52,705 bases of DNA from an uncultured Bacilli bacterium (GTDB lineage Bacteria; Bacillota_I; Bacilli_A; RF39; UBA660), in assembly GCA_947630305.1 (NCBI GenBank), contig CANRHC010000003.1, positions 1 to 52,705 on the forward strand, in the 5' to 3' direction. Below the pieces are notes generated by a model. It ran no database searches and was not told where the DNA came from. It was given only the letters and a program-made list of their open reading frames with translations. The translations under genes were made by a program, and so were the position numbers. This document shows positions 1 through 8,289 of this stretch, one piece after another (positions within the stretch are counted from its first letter, which is position 1; the number at the start of each line of letters is the position of its first letter).

Positions 1-191
1 AAATCTCCAATACTCTTATCTAAAGCTTGTGTAGCCTGTTGAAGATTTTTAGCCGCTTTTGGATCTAAACTTTTACTTAGTTCTAAACTATTTAAATTAG
101 CACTAAGTGTAGAGATAGCATTAGAAATATTTCTTAATTGAGGTGTAAAATTATCTGTTAACGAAATAGCAGTACTTAAATTATTAGCCAT
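1..191 (-). CDS. Tail tape measure protein, N-terminal part (cut by window edge)
   Basis: An ATG at 191 follows the ribosome binding site AGAGGTGG and opens a frame that runs off the left edge (63 codons). It sits directly after the tail-assembly chaperone pair, where a tape measure gene is expected, and starts MANNLSTAISLTDNF. The C-terminal part of what must be the same gene is at 50237-52705. Joining the two window ends directly does not keep the frame, so part of the gene is missing. Identification rests on position and on the C-terminal fragment. Confidence 0.75.
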   Translation of the reverse strand, partial: MANNLSTAISLTDNFTPQLRNISNAISTLSANLNSLELSKSLDPKAAKNLQQATQALDKSIGD

Positions 192-200
192 TTACCACCT

Positions 201-428
201 CTAGTTATTTTCTATCTTCTTATCTGCCTCTATCCTTTCTTCTTCTCTTTTATTAGCCCAATAGTTTAGATTAGCTATAAGATTACCTCTTGCTTCAGGA
301 GATAATTTATCCCAATCATCACTAGTCCAACCGAACCTATCACTCATTAATGATAGATAGAAAAACTCTTTATCAGCATATGAACAAGGTAACTTATTTG
401 TTACAGCATATTCATATGCTTTTATGCG
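201..428 (-). CDS. Tail assembly chaperone, -1 frameshift extension (gpT-like)
   Basis: This open frame has no good start of its own. It begins within the end of the upstream chaperone gene and is in the -1 frame relative to it. The heptamer A-AAA-AAC (428-434, minus) lies in the correct phase two codons before the zero-frame stop. Slippage there would append about 75 residues (RIKAYEYAVTNK... ending KKIENN), giving a protein of about 217 residues. The stop is TAG at 201-203, ten nucleotides before the tape measure ATG. This is the gpG/gpGT arrangement found between tube and tape-measure genes in long-tailed phages. Confidence 0.8.
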   Translation of the reverse strand, partial: RIKAYEYAVTNKLPCSYADKEFFYLSLMSDRFGWTSDDWDKLSPEARGNLIANLNYWANKREEERIEADKKIENN

Positions 429-853
429 TTTTTTGTTTCAGTTTCTGATTCTTCAGATTTTTCTTCACTTGATTGAAACTCTTTATCAAAAGCTTTAATT
501 AAAGTAGCTTTTTCTTTCATGTTTAACATCTTATTTAAAAGATCAGTTGAGTTATGAGCCCCCCAAGAATCTTGAGTTTCTTTATCTTCTAAATCAGGTG
601 TTACAATTGATTTAGTTAATAATTCCATTTGAAGGCGTTTTTGGTTTACTTCACTACCAACTTTTCTTCTAGTTTGTGGATCAATAACAGGTTCAATACA
701 AGTATCACTAATTAAATCAGCTTCTTCAGAAGAAATAATTTTAAGAACAAAAGGTACTGGTTTACCTTTTTCATTTACAAAGTTATCAGAAACAAAAATT
801 TCAATTGGTTTTTCAGCTTTTTTATTTTGTTTTAGAAAAGGATTAGTTGACAT
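422..853 (-). CDS. Tail assembly chaperone (gpG/XkdN-like)
   Basis: The 143-residue protein is acidic and mostly alpha-helical, and lies between the tail tube and tape measure genes. Proteins in this position coat the tape measure during tail assembly and are absent from the virion. The start at 853 (MSTNPFLKQNKK) is preferred over an upstream in-frame ATG at 931, because AAGGGGGA precedes it and the upstream ORF would run through the terminator hairpin at 878-894. The C-terminus ends in a KNA-stop context carrying a -1 slippery heptamer, so a longer fusion is also expected. Confidence 0.85.
   Translation of the reverse strand: MSTNPFLKQNKKAEKPIEIFVSDNFVNEKGKPVPFVLKIISSEEADLISDTCIEPVIDPQTRRKVGSEVNQKRLQMELLTKSIVTPDLEDKETQDSWGAHNSTDLLNKMLNMKEKATLIKAFDKEFQSSEEKSEESETETKNA
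428..434 (-). promoter_or_regulatory. -1 ribosomal frameshift slippery site A AAA AAC
   Basis: On the minus strand the zero-frame codons read ACA AAA AAC GCA TAA. The heptamer fits X XXY YYZ with the gene's own phase, and the -1 frame stays open for 75 codons after the slip. I did not find a strong stem-loop just downstream. Confidence 0.8.
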
Positions 854-865
854 AATTTCCCCCTT

Positions 866-894
866 ATAAAAAATTAAGGGAGCTATAAGCTCCC
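866..894 (-). terminator. Intrinsic terminator between tube and chaperone genes
   Basis: A 7-bp perfect stem (GGGAGCT/AGCTCCC, 878-894) with a 3-nt loop is followed on the minus strand by TTAATTTTTT. It lies 27 nt beyond the tube stop and would reduce expression of the chaperone and tape measure relative to sheath and tube. Confidence 0.8.
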
Positions 895-920
895 TGTATT
901 TGAGAATAAAAAAAAGGCTG

Positions 921-1439
921 TTAAGCAGCACTAGCGGCCGCTTCAGCCATCATTAAACCGTCTATAACGTTATAAGAACTGATTACTTCAAATCCATCAT
1001 AAGTACCAGCGAAAGAAGTCTTTTTAATAGCGTCATCAACATCTTGACTAGATAAAGTAGCTTCATCAACGTTACAATCATAGTAATTAGTTATCTTCTT
1101 ACCTAATTCAGTAGTTGGATCCCATTCAATAACTGTTACATTGAAGTATTCATCTTTACCTTGACTTCTAAATTGTGCCTGAAGTTCAGTCCAAATATTA
1201 GTAATATCGTAACCTTCAATACTGAAAGTACCTTCAACACCAGTAGCTTTATGAAGTTTAGCCGCTGTTCCTAAAGCACCTACAGCTGTTTTATTCTTTT
1301 TATCTTTAAATTCTGATTTAGTAACATACATACCATTCTGTTTACTACCATCAGAAAAGTAGAAATAGATATAACCTAAAGCACCATTAGGTATATTTCT
1401 AGCGTCAATTAAAGGATCGCCTGTAATTGCAGTAGCCAT
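921..1439 (-). CDS. Phage tail tube protein (XkdM/DUF2001-like)
   Basis: The 172-residue protein matches the size and style of XkdM-type tube proteins of contractile tails. It has an N-terminal ATAITGDPLIDARNI stretch, a central VEGTFSIEGYDI beta segment and an alanine-rich C-terminus. It lies directly after the sheath gene, as tube genes do. The start follows GAAGGAGATTAAT. A terminator directly follows it, consistent with high-level expression. Confidence 0.9.
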   Translation of the reverse strand: MATAITGDPLIDARNIPNGALGYIYFYFSDGSKQNGMYVTKSEFKDKKNKTAVGALGTAAKLHKATGVEGTFSIEGYDITNIWTELQAQFRSQGKDEYFNVTVIEWDPTTELGKKITNYYDCNVDEATLSSQDVDDAIKKTSFAGTYDGFEVISSYNVIDGLMMAEAAASAA

Positions 1440-1452
1440 ATTAATCTCCTTC

Positions 1453-3483
1453 TTACTGAATGAATATAGTCATATACATTTGTTCCATAGCGTTTACTGG
1501 TGTAATTAATACTTCAACTACAACAATACGCTTATCATATTGTTCAATAACAATACTTGCAGGATCAAAAGATTCAATAGCCCCTTTAGCTTCAAGTTCT
1601 TCCATATACATCTTAATATCGGTTCTTAAAGCCGCTCTACCAGCATCCGTATTTGGAATTCTTGAAGAATAATCATTATTAAACAGGGCCGCTATATCAT
1701 TACAACTTTGGTCCATAACTCTAACAGTTTGGTTTCTTGTCCAATCTTCACTCTGTCCTTCACCTAACTCTGTAAGAGTATTAATATCTAACCAAGTTTT
1801 AACGTGCTGTTTTCTATCTTTACCTCTAGCTAAATGAAAAGCGAAATAACCGTTATCTATCATGCTTTCTAAAGCTCTTTGAGTATAGTCAACATCAACA
1901 TCATAGTAACCAGTATATTCAACATTTCCACAACTATCCTGAACTTTACAACCAGCTTGAAGTCCAGCTACCCAATAGATAATACCGCCTTCTTGATTAG
2001 TATCATCTTTTAAAATATTAGGTACTTGAATAATACCGTGATAGTTAGCTGGTTCTTCAGTAGTAGGCATAACAGTAACAAATTTAATACCTAATGTATC
2101 TCTTAAGCGTTTAGTGTATTCAATAAACATCTGTTGTAGCGGTTCATTCTTTACAGGTAAAGCTAATACATGAAATACTTGAGGTTCTAATTTGTTTAAA
2201 GCTTCAGAATAATCAGCGTTAGTTACTTCACTATTTGTACCGCCAGTTAGAGGTAAACCAGCTGTTTCAGAAAGCTGTAAAGTTTTATCCCAAATAATAA
2301 AATCATTATCTTTGAGAAGTCCTATATTCTTTACTTTCTGTCTATCAACTTCAGCCCCATCTAAGAAGGTTTTAACAATATATAAAGCTGGTATTTCAGA
2401 ATCAAAAGTTTCAGCTTTAGCTGAAGAATATTTAGCTTTAGCTTGTGCTTCTTTATCTTCACCTTCAATAGCAACTGTATAAGTACAAGAATTAATTACC
2501 TGTACTTTATCTTTTGTTAAAACAGCTTCTACAGTCATTTCACCATTAGCTGGTGCGTCAGGGCTGTAAGTAATAACATGTTTATTTCCGTTATCAGATT
2601 CTTTATCTTCAAGTCTACCAGGTATAAATCCTAAAATTCCAACCTGTCCTTTTACTCTAACTGAAGGCTTATAACCTTCAGGAACGTTACTGAACTGAAC
2701 TGTAATAGTATTAGTACCAAATTCAAAAGTAGCTGAAGCTGTTTCTACAGCTGTTCCGCTTTTTTCAGTTCCTTTACTTAAAGCTACAGTTCTATGAGTT
2801 TCAGGATCTATTTCAACTGATATAGAACCAGTACTGATAAGAGAAGTTACTTGTCCTGTTTTAACACAAGCTTTAATTTCATAATCACCAGCTTCTACAT
2901 CACCTGGTATAGTGAAAGTAACTTTATTACCTTCTACAGTTTGTATAATAGATTTAACTTCAGCCCCATCTTTAACCATTGAAGCTACTAATTCATAATT
3001 ACTAGGAACATTACTGTAAGTAGCAGTAGCTGTATTTCCTGAAGCTGTAAATCTTACAGAAATTTTTGAAAGTTCATTTTCAACAATTCCTGAATCAGGA
3101 TCTGCTTCTATTGAAACTTCTAAATCATTACCACGAATACCAGGGTATTTTGCGGTACAAATACTATTAGTAGCTTTTTCACCTTTACCATTTAATCTAG
3201 CTACTACTAATTCATTAGCACCGCCTAAGAACATTTCTCTTATATTTCTAACTTCAGGATCACTGATGTTGTAACCGAAAGTGTATAAAGAGTTTTTAGT
3301 CCAATCCTCAGCTGAAAAAACTTTAACAGAATCATCAGCCCCCCAATTCATTTCTAAAGGAATAGCTAAAACGCCACGTTCAGAAATAGAAGCTACAGCT
3401 CTTTCTTTAGAAACAACATTAATCATTGAACCTAAACCTTTTCTTTCACCAACAGTAACCCATTTACCACCGATATAAGCCAT
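1453..3483 (-). CDS. Contractile tail sheath protein with inserted Ig-like domains (XkdK-like)
   Basis: The ends are typical of the XkdK-type sheath family. The N-terminus has MAYIGGKWV and ERGVLAIPLEMNWG, then AKYPGIRGNDL near residue 115. The C-terminal half has a FLDGAEVDRQKV motif near 373, GYYDVDVDYTQRAL, TDIKMYMEELEAKGAI and a final VEVLITPVNAMEQMYMTI. At 676 residues it is about 200 longer than usual for the family. The excess (about residues 130-345) looks like two tandem beta-sandwich domains (YSNVPSNYELVASM... and FSNVPEGYKPSVRV...). They are probably displayed on the tail surface; that role is inferred. Confidence 0.92.
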   Translation of the reverse strand: MAYIGGKWVTVGERKGLGSMINVVSKERAVASISERGVLAIPLEMNWGADDSVKVFSAEDWTKNSLYTFGYNISDPEVRNIREMFLGGANELVVARLNGKGEKATNSICTAKYPGIRGNDLEVSIEADPDSGIVENELSKISVRFTASGNTATATYSNVPSNYELVASMVKDGAEVKSIIQTVEGNKVTFTIPGDVEAGDYEIKACVKTGQVTSLISTGSISVEIDPETHRTVALSKGTEKSGTAVETASATFEFGTNTITVQFSNVPEGYKPSVRVKGQVGILGFIPGRLEDKESDNGNKHVITYSPDAPANGEMTVEAVLTKDKVQVINSCTYTVAIEGEDKEAQAKAKYSSAKAETFDSEIPALYIVKTFLDGAEVDRQKVKNIGLLKDNDFIIWDKTLQLSETAGLPLTGGTNSEVTNADYSEALNKLEPQVFHVLALPVKNEPLQQMFIEYTKRLRDTLGIKFVTVMPTTEEPANYHGIIQVPNILKDDTNQEGGIIYWVAGLQAGCKVQDSCGNVEYTGYYDVDVDYTQRALESMIDNGYFAFHLARGKDRKQHVKTWLDINTLTELGEGQSEDWTRNQTVRVMDQSCNDIAALFNNDYSSRIPNTDAGRAALRTDIKMYMEELEAKGAIESFDPASIVIEQYDKRIVVVEVLITPVNAMEQMYMTIFIQ

Positions 3484-3684
3484 TTAAATCACCACCCTTT
3501 TTTTTAAATAATCGGATAAAGCTTTATCAGATTGATCTAAGGTATATCTTTGATCTTTCTTTAAAGCGGCTCTAATAGCCCAATTATGTTCTACATATCT
3601 TTTTGAATTAACTAAAGAATCATAAGAATAAGTAATTAAATCTTCAGTTATATTCTGTTTCTGTTGTTTAGTTTTCTTCTTCAT
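3484..3684 (-). CDS. Small protein upstream of sheath
   Basis: The 66-residue basic protein starts with a lysine/glutamine-rich segment and has no recognisable domain. It overlaps the end of the tail terminator-like gene by 17 nt and ends immediately before the sheath RBS. A short ORF at this position is common in PBSX-like clusters. Its function is unknown. Confidence 0.6.
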   Translation of the reverse strand: MKKKTKQQKQNITEDLITYSYDSLVNSKRYVEHNWAIRAALKKDQRYTLDQSDKALSDYLKKRVVI

Positions 3685-4117
3685 TCTTAAGTCCTACATT
3701 TTCATTCACTTCTTCCATTAAAGGCGGTTCTTCACCTTGTTGAATGATTTCTCTTTGAATGTTGAAAGTGAAAGAATAGCTTGAATCGTCAATAGGATGC
3801 GCTTGTCTATTTAGTGTTAGAACTGGTTTACCGTTTTCCAAATAGAGCCATTTTAGGCATAATAAAACCCTAGAAACAACTTCTTGTAACAGTTTGTTAT
3901 TCCTAGGGAGTAATAGTGTTATCGAAAACAAATAGTTTACTTCAACAATTTCTTTTTCAAATTCAATATACATCAAGTCCTTATTATCAACATTTACACA
4001 TTCAATAATAAAGCATGGTTCTTGAATATTTTGAGCAGGATTAGCTCTATAAACAGTAAAATCAGGAAAAGCTTCTTTCAACTTTCTTGATATAGCTTTT
4101 TTTAATCTATCAATCAT
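3668..4117 (-). CDS. Tail completion/terminator protein (YqbJ/DUF6838-like)
   Basis: The 149-residue protein, starting MIDRLKKAISRKLKEAFP, matches the small proteins that cap the tail tube in PBSX-type clusters. It contains alternating beta segments (CFIIECVNVD, VNYLFSITLLL) and SYSFTFNIQ near the C-terminus. The start at 4117 is chosen because it overlaps the previous stop as ATGATTGA and follows a GGGGA site. An ATG 15 nt upstream is possible. The family call rests on position and general sequence style. Confidence 0.7.
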   Translation of the reverse strand: MIDRLKKAISRKLKEAFPDFTVYRANPAQNIQEPCFIIECVNVDNKDLMYIEFEKEIVEVNYLFSITLLLPRNNKLLQEVVSRVLLCLKWLYLENGKPVLTLNRQAHPIDDSSYSFTFNIQREIIQQGEEPPLMEEVNENVGLKNEEEN

Positions 4118-4514
4118 TGAATAAGTCCCCAAAATACTTTATTACAATTTCTGAAACTATTTGATCTTTTGTTTTATCTACATCTTCAATAGCTCTAGTT
4201 AACATAAATTTACCAGGAACCCATCCCCTATGATTTCTAGTTCTATGCCCATATTCAACATAAACTCCATAATCAGCGGAGTTATATACATTTCTCTTAT
4301 ACGTATTACCTCTTTTTGCAGTTACTGGTGAAGCTTTCCAACTTCTAGCTAAGTTTGAAGTATCTCTAGGTGTCTGTTTAACCGCTCTACTTAAAACATC
4401 AGCTGAAAGCTTATCTAAAGCTTTAAATACTACTTCTTGTTGAGTTTGTGAAGAAGCTTTCTTTAGTTTATTAGCGAATTCATCTAAACCTTTTGTGTCT
4501 ATTTTTATACTCAT
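4110..4514 (-). CDS. HK97 gp10-like tail/neck protein (XkdI-like)
   Basis: The 134-residue protein carries the gp10-family pattern. It has an N-terminal helix with GLDEFANKLKK, QTPRDTSNLARSWK in the middle, then YGVYVEYGHRTRNHRGWVPG and a helical C-terminus. These proteins act in head-tail joining. It overlaps the upstream head-closure gene by 4 nt, so translation is probably coupled. Confidence 0.85.
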   Translation of the reverse strand: MSIKIDTKGLDEFANKLKKASSQTQQEVVFKALDKLSADVLSRAVKQTPRDTSNLARSWKASPVTAKRGNTYKRNVYNSADYGVYVEYGHRTRNHRGWVPGKFMLTRAIEDVDKTKDQIVSEIVIKYFGDLFND

Positions 4515-4927
4515 TTTGAAATACCTTCATATATTTCATTTACAGCGTGTTCTTCATAAACTTCAAGCGGTATTGATTTTCTAAAATCGTTAATATGAGT
4601 TTTACCAGCCTGTTTATATTTATGAGTTTCACCGTTATAAGTAATTTCAAGAATAGCTCCTTCTTTAACATCAACATCTAAAGAAGTAATAACTCTAACA
4701 TTTTTTAAGGCTTGAGCTGGTTCATTTTTTGTAGCTGATTCTTTATCCTGATAAGAAAGTCTACAAGGAACATCAGTTTCAATAGGTATTAAATTAAAAT
4801 CGGTAATACCTGAATCTTCTTCAACTGGTTCATAACTGTAAATAGTCATTGAACCAGTATTTAATTTGTCAATCCATTTTCTACCAGCTCTAATATATTT
4901 ATCAGGAATAGGAACGCTTTTAATCAT
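4511..4927 (-). CDS. Head closure/head-tail joining protein (XkdH/YqbH-like)
   Basis: The 138-residue protein shows the pattern of this connector family: VPCRLSYQDKESA, then VITSLDVDVKEGAILEITYN and KYKQAGKTHINDFRKSIPLE. It forms part of the ring that closes the filled capsid before tail attachment. It follows the gp6-like connector by 8 nt and overlaps the next gene by 4 nt. Confidence 0.82.
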   Translation of the reverse strand: MIKSVPIPDKYIRAGRKWIDKLNTGSMTIYSYEPVEEDSGITDFNLIPIETDVPCRLSYQDKESATKNEPAQALKNVRVITSLDVDVKEGAILEITYNGETHKYKQAGKTHINDFRKSIPLEVYEEHAVNEIYEGISK

Positions 4928-4935
4928 GTTAATCT

Positions 4936-5340
4936 CTATTTTGGTGTTACAGTTCTATATCTAATCAGAAATACCCTACTACCGTTTCTAAGATTGTTTA
5001 AGTTTTCTAGAATTAAGGCATCCCCTGATTTTTCATTAGTATTATCAAATTCAAAAGAAGTATCATCTTCAGTAATACCTGATATTAACGCTAGTGTTTC
5101 TATCCCTAAAGCTTCAGCCCCACCTAAAGTATATTTCTGATATAAGAACTCACCTACAATCATTCTGATTATTTGACTGTTCAACTGTTCAGGAATTTTA
5201 CTAATATTACAATAGGCTTTTACATAATCTATTCTTTCTTGAATAGCATATTCTATTAGGACTTCATCTTCATAATCATCAGCTTCATATTTATATAAAG
5301 CTTTTAATAATTTTTTTACTGAAGAAATATCTAACTTCAT
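4936..5340 (-). CDS. Head-tail connector (gp6-like, XkdG/YqbG position)
   Basis: The 134-residue, largely helical protein lies immediately after the major capsid gene (5-nt gap). Segments such as YEDEVLIEYAIQERIDYVKAYCN and IIRMIVGEFLYQKY are typical of the helical gp6/gp15 adaptor family that binds the portal ring. The call is based on this pattern and on gene order. Confidence 0.78.
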   Translation of the reverse strand: MKLDISSVKKLLKALYKYEADDYEDEVLIEYAIQERIDYVKAYCNISKIPEQLNSQIIRMIVGEFLYQKYTLGGAEALGIETLALISGITEDDTSFEFDNTNEKSGDALILENLNNLRNGSRVFLIRYRTVTPK

Positions 5341-5345
5341 TTTAC

Positions 5346-6413
5346 TTATCCTTTAGCGGCCTTATATAAATCTTCTATTGATTGAGAAGTATCAGTAAGA
5401 ACAATACTACAAGGAGCTTTAGGATAAACAACAGCAAAACGAGATATAGCTGTAAGAACAAATCTTACAGGTCTTGGTTCATAATTAGCTATAACAGCAA
5501 TACCGCCTTCATTCTGAAGAACAATACCGTCCTGTTGTGCTAAAGTTAATTCTTCAGCTGTATAACCAACTGGTGTAGCCCCTAACTTAATATTAGGTAT
5601 AACTATAATCTTGTCAGTTGGTAAGAATGGATGCTGAACCTTATTAATATCAGTCCAAAAATAATCATTACCCTGATTATCCTGAACCTTAATAACTTCC
5701 CATTTAAGGTATTTAGCAAAACCTGAAATAACTTCTTCTTCAGTTAATTCACTTCTAGCTTTAGCTTGTTCTACACCTAATACTGTAGCTCTAAACTTTT
5801 CATTCAAGCTAATTTTAGCTATCTGTTCATCAGTAAGTAGAATTCTAGCTAAACGCTTACCATATGTTTTACTAATTAATCTGTTGTAGTATCTGCCTTT
5901 TAGAATCAGATCATCTTTAGTAAGATCAATATCTTCACACTGTTCTTCAGGAATTTTATAATCCCACGGTGTAGGATGAAAGTTATTTTCATTAATATCT
6001 ACTTTACCAGTGAAAGCCATAGCTCTAACTCTTTCACGTGCGATATAGTGAGAATTAATAAGTCTTTCTTCCATCTTAAAGATTTCTTTAATTCCTTCTT
6101 GAATTTCAGCGTCAGTTGAAGCGGTTAATAGCTTTCTAATTTGTCCATCAGTTAACTGATATTCTAATTTGAATTCAACCATATCCATAATGGAGTGATC
6201 TACATCAGGAAATTCAGCAAGCGGTGAAATTGTATTATCAGGAACCGCTAAAGCTGTAGGATTATAATCAACATCATAATCAGTTACTTTAATGAATTCA
6301 GCTGAAGTTCTTTGTTCAGGAAAAAACTTTTCAAAAAAATTAAATTGAGTTTCATAATTATCTGAAAAGTCCATTGTTTGAGTTGAAGCGATCTTTTCAA
6401 AAATATTACTCAT
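5346..6413 (-). CDS. Major capsid protein (gpE-type HK97 fold)
   Basis: The 355-residue protein has the layout of lambda gpE-family capsid proteins. FFPEQRTSAEFIKVTDYD is near the N-terminus, a PDVDHSIMDMVEFKL segment follows, and the C-terminal domain contains TDKIIVIPNIKLG and PVRFVLTAISRFAVVYP. There is no sign of a protease or cleavable delta domain, consistent with the separate scaffold gene upstream. It is flanked by decoration and connector genes. Confidence 0.88.
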   Translation of the reverse strand: MSNIFEKIASTQTMDFSDNYETQFNFFEKFFPEQRTSAEFIKVTDYDVDYNPTALAVPDNTISPLAEFPDVDHSIMDMVEFKLEYQLTDGQIRKLLTASTDAEIQEGIKEIFKMEERLINSHYIARERVRAMAFTGKVDINENNFHPTPWDYKIPEEQCEDIDLTKDDLILKGRYYNRLISKTYGKRLARILLTDEQIAKISLNEKFRATVLGVEQAKARSELTEEEVISGFAKYLKWEVIKVQDNQGNDYFWTDINKVQHPFLPTDKIIVIPNIKLGATPVGYTAEELTLAQQDGIVLQNEGGIAVIANYEPRPVRFVLTAISRFAVVYPKAPCSIVLTDTSQSIEDLYKAAKG

Positions 6414-6427
6414 AATTATCCTCCATC

Positions 6428-7042
6428 TTATTCAGCTTTTTGTGCGCCTAAATTTGAAACAGCAGTATCTTTATCTGAAGCACCTGTACCACCCTTAGTA
6501 ATTGGTAAAGGTTGTGATTCAAGTAGTGCGTCTAAAGCTTCACTAGCTGAAGTAGCACCAGTACCACCTTTAGATATATCTAGTTTTCCAGTAGCTTTAC
6601 TTAAATCGAAATTAACCGAACTAGAAGAACTAGAACTTGCTGAAGTAGCTGGTGTTCTAGAACCAACACATAAAATATGAGGTAATTTAGCTTCAATAGC
6701 TGATTTAAAAGAATCATCATATTCAACTCCTTCAGGATAAGGTAATTTATCAGCATAAATAACGCCTCTTCTCATTAAAGAACCGCCCTGAACACCATCA
6801 GTAACATTAACAGCTTCAGTTAAAATACCAACAGGATCAGCTGAAAACTCTAAACTTTCACCTTTAGTAAGAGTAATAGCTTTACCGTCTTTATCAAGAA
6901 AAGTACCTTCATGAACCCATTTTTCATTATCGCTATCAGGCTGAATACCTTCATCAGAAACAGTAATAGGTTCAGGAGAATCACAGCGTGAAATAAATAA
7001 TTTAGGGCCTTGTAAATAACCCTGGTGCTGTCTTAATCTCAT
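6428..7042 (-). CDS. Capsid decoration protein with fibre-like GGTGA repeats
   Basis: Residues 1-130 lie between scaffold and capsid genes and resemble head decoration proteins (GPKLFISRCDSPEP, GVIYADKLPYPEGV). After a serine-rich linker (TSASSSSSSS) come two copies of a KGGTGA motif (LDISKGGTGATSASEALDAL and LPITKGGTGASDKDTAVSNL), a repeat normally found in tail fibres. This suggests a capsid-displayed appendage. The start overlaps the scaffold stop as ATGA and follows AAAGGAG. Confidence 0.72.
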   Translation of the reverse strand: MRLRQHQGYLQGPKLFISRCDSPEPITVSDEGIQPDSDNEKWVHEGTFLDKDGKAITLTKGESLEFSADPVGILTEAVNVTDGVQGGSLMRRGVIYADKLPYPEGVEYDDSFKSAIEAKLPHILCVGSRTPATSASSSSSSSVNFDLSKATGKLDISKGGTGATSASEALDALLESQPLPITKGGTGASDKDTAVSNLGAQKAE

Positions 7043-7671
7043 TGGTTTACTCCTTTAATAGAAAAACTTTGATTTTCTTTTGATAGCATTTTGGCAAAAT
7101 CTGCGCCAGTACTATCCTTAACTTCAAAACGACTATTACCAACTCTAGGATTATATTTAGCTTGTTTATCTGAAGTAACTTCTTCTTTAGCTGAACTATC
7201 TTTAAATAGAAAAGCTTTATTCTTTTTCTGATTTTCAATAGCTTCATCAATTAATTTATAATCATCTTTAGATTTAATTTTTGTTTTGTCATAATCTAAA
7301 GCTAATTGACAAATATTAATATCTTGAGCCCCAGCTAAAGTAAGTTGTGTTTGTTCATATGCGCTAATTTCTTGATTGTGTAATTCTTCTCTTAAACCTG
7401 AAATAGTGCTTTCATATTCTTCTATCTGTTTAGCTACTTCTTCAGGATCTTTCATGTTTTTATTAAGGTTCTTGATTACTTTATTAGCTTCATCAAGTTC
7501 TTTTTCTTTAGCTTCAAGTTTTTTAGTTTCAGCTTCAGTTAACGCTTTTACACTACTAAGTTCTTCATGAAAAGAATCAAGAAGCTCCCCAGTTAATTCA
7601 TTTAATTGTTCTTTTTCAAGTTCTACATATTGTCCTAAAGTCTTTTTAATAGTTTCTCTGTTTAATGACAA
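7039..7671 (-). CDS. Capsid scaffolding protein (phage GP20-like)
   Basis: The 210-residue protein is charged and coiled-coil-like through its middle (TEAETKKLEAKEKELDEANK, EEVAKQIEEYESTISGLREE), with a basic C-terminus, as in the GP20-type scaffolds preceding capsid genes. I place the start at TTG 7671 (SLNRETIKKTLGQYVEL) because a perfect AAAGGAGGT lies 7 nt upstream. The ATG at 7704 has a poor site and would encode that Shine-Dalgarno sequence. Confidence 0.83.
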   Translation of the reverse strand: MSLNRETIKKTLGQYVELEKEQLNELTGELLDSFHEELSSVKALTEAETKKLEAKEKELDEANKVIKNLNKNMKDPEEVAKQIEEYESTISGLREELHNQEISAYEQTQLTLAGAQDINICQLALDYDKTKIKSKDDYKLIDEAIENQKKNKAFLFKDSSAKEEVTSDKQAKYNPRVGNSRFEVKDSTGADFAKMLSKENQSFSIKGVNQ

Positions 7672-7754
7672 CCGAATACCTCCTTTAATACATTTTTTTG
7701 ACATGGTTTAATTCCACTTTTAAAGTTACCAGTTTAACGACTTAGCACGGTCAA

Positions 7755-7803
7755 TTAAAAAAGCTGAAGAAACAGGAATAGAACCTGTTAAATTCTTCAG
7801 CTT
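7755..7803 (-). terminator. Intrinsic terminator upstream of scaffold gene
   Basis: A long two-part stem (AAGCTGAAGAA with TTCTTCAGCTT, then AACAGG with CCTGTT) closes a 7-nt loop and is followed on the minus strand by TTTTTT. It overlaps the stop codon of the preceding gene and separates the portal/minor-head block from the scaffold-capsid block. Confidence 0.85.
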
Positions 7804-8119
7804 ATTTATCGTATAAATTCTTTAGAATCCAAATAACTTGTCCCTCATTACAATCTTCTTCAATTACTTCTTTAGTTTTAAGCGATAAGAAGTTATAATC
7901 ACGAACAATTAATTCAGAAACAGTTATAGAATCTTTACCTTTATATTGAACAAAAGCGGCTTCATTATTTTTTGACTTAAACACCAGGTAAAACTTTTCA
8001 TCATTAACAGGTAAGACATAACCTAATTCCTGAACTCTATCTAAAAACTTATCACTGAAAGTATTCTTCAAGTTTTCCATAGGTTCTAAAACTGATTGTT
8101 GGTTTACCTTTATAGTCAT
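7802..8119 (-). CDS. Hypothetical protein between minor head and scaffold genes
   Basis: A 105-residue protein (MTIKVNQQSVLEPMENLKNT...) with mixed beta-alpha character and no motif I recognise. It overlaps the upstream unknown gene by 68 nt if it starts at ATG 8119, which is preceded by AAAAAGG. An alternative ATG at 8080 reduces the overlap to 29 nt but has a weaker site. It ends inside the terminator hairpin. Confidence 0.6.
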   Translation of the reverse strand: MTIKVNQQSVLEPMENLKNTFSDKFLDRVQELGYVLPVNDEKFYLVFKSKNNEAAFVQYKGKDSITVSELIVRDYNFLSLKTKEVIEEDCNEGQVIWILKNLYDK

Positions 8120-8270
8120 AAGCCTTTTTAATTTCAATTACATTAGATATATCAGAAAGTTTTTCTTCAACCCAAATAAAACCTGATGAAGTTTCTTTTT
8201 TATATCTAATTGAAATATCTTTTAATTCATTATCTTTATAAACCGCTTTAAAATTTGTATCTTTATCCAT
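8052..8270 (-). CDS. Hypothetical protein
   Basis: The 72-residue protein has a simple beta-rich pattern (NFKAVYKDNELKDISIRYKK, SGFIWVEEKLSDI) and no recognisable family. It is the first gene after the terminator at 8290-8326. It probably forms a two-gene unit with the overlapping downstream ORF. Confidence 0.55.
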   Translation of the reverse strand: MDKDTNFKAVYKDNELKDISIRYKKETSSGFIWVEEKLSDISNVIEIKKAYDYKGKPTISFRTYGKLEEYFQ

Positions 8271-8289
8271 AACTTAATTAACCCCTTGA

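Noticed and set aside
1460..3478. Short plus-strand frames opposite the sheath gene
   Set aside because: They are antisense shadows of a well-supported gene, without RBS or promoter.
7761..7803. Hairpin resembling a tRNA acceptor stem plus T-arm (minus strand)
   Set aside because: The 5-bp stem with TTCTATT loop recalls a T-arm, but there is no D-arm or anticodon arm and a T-run follows. It is better explained as a terminator.
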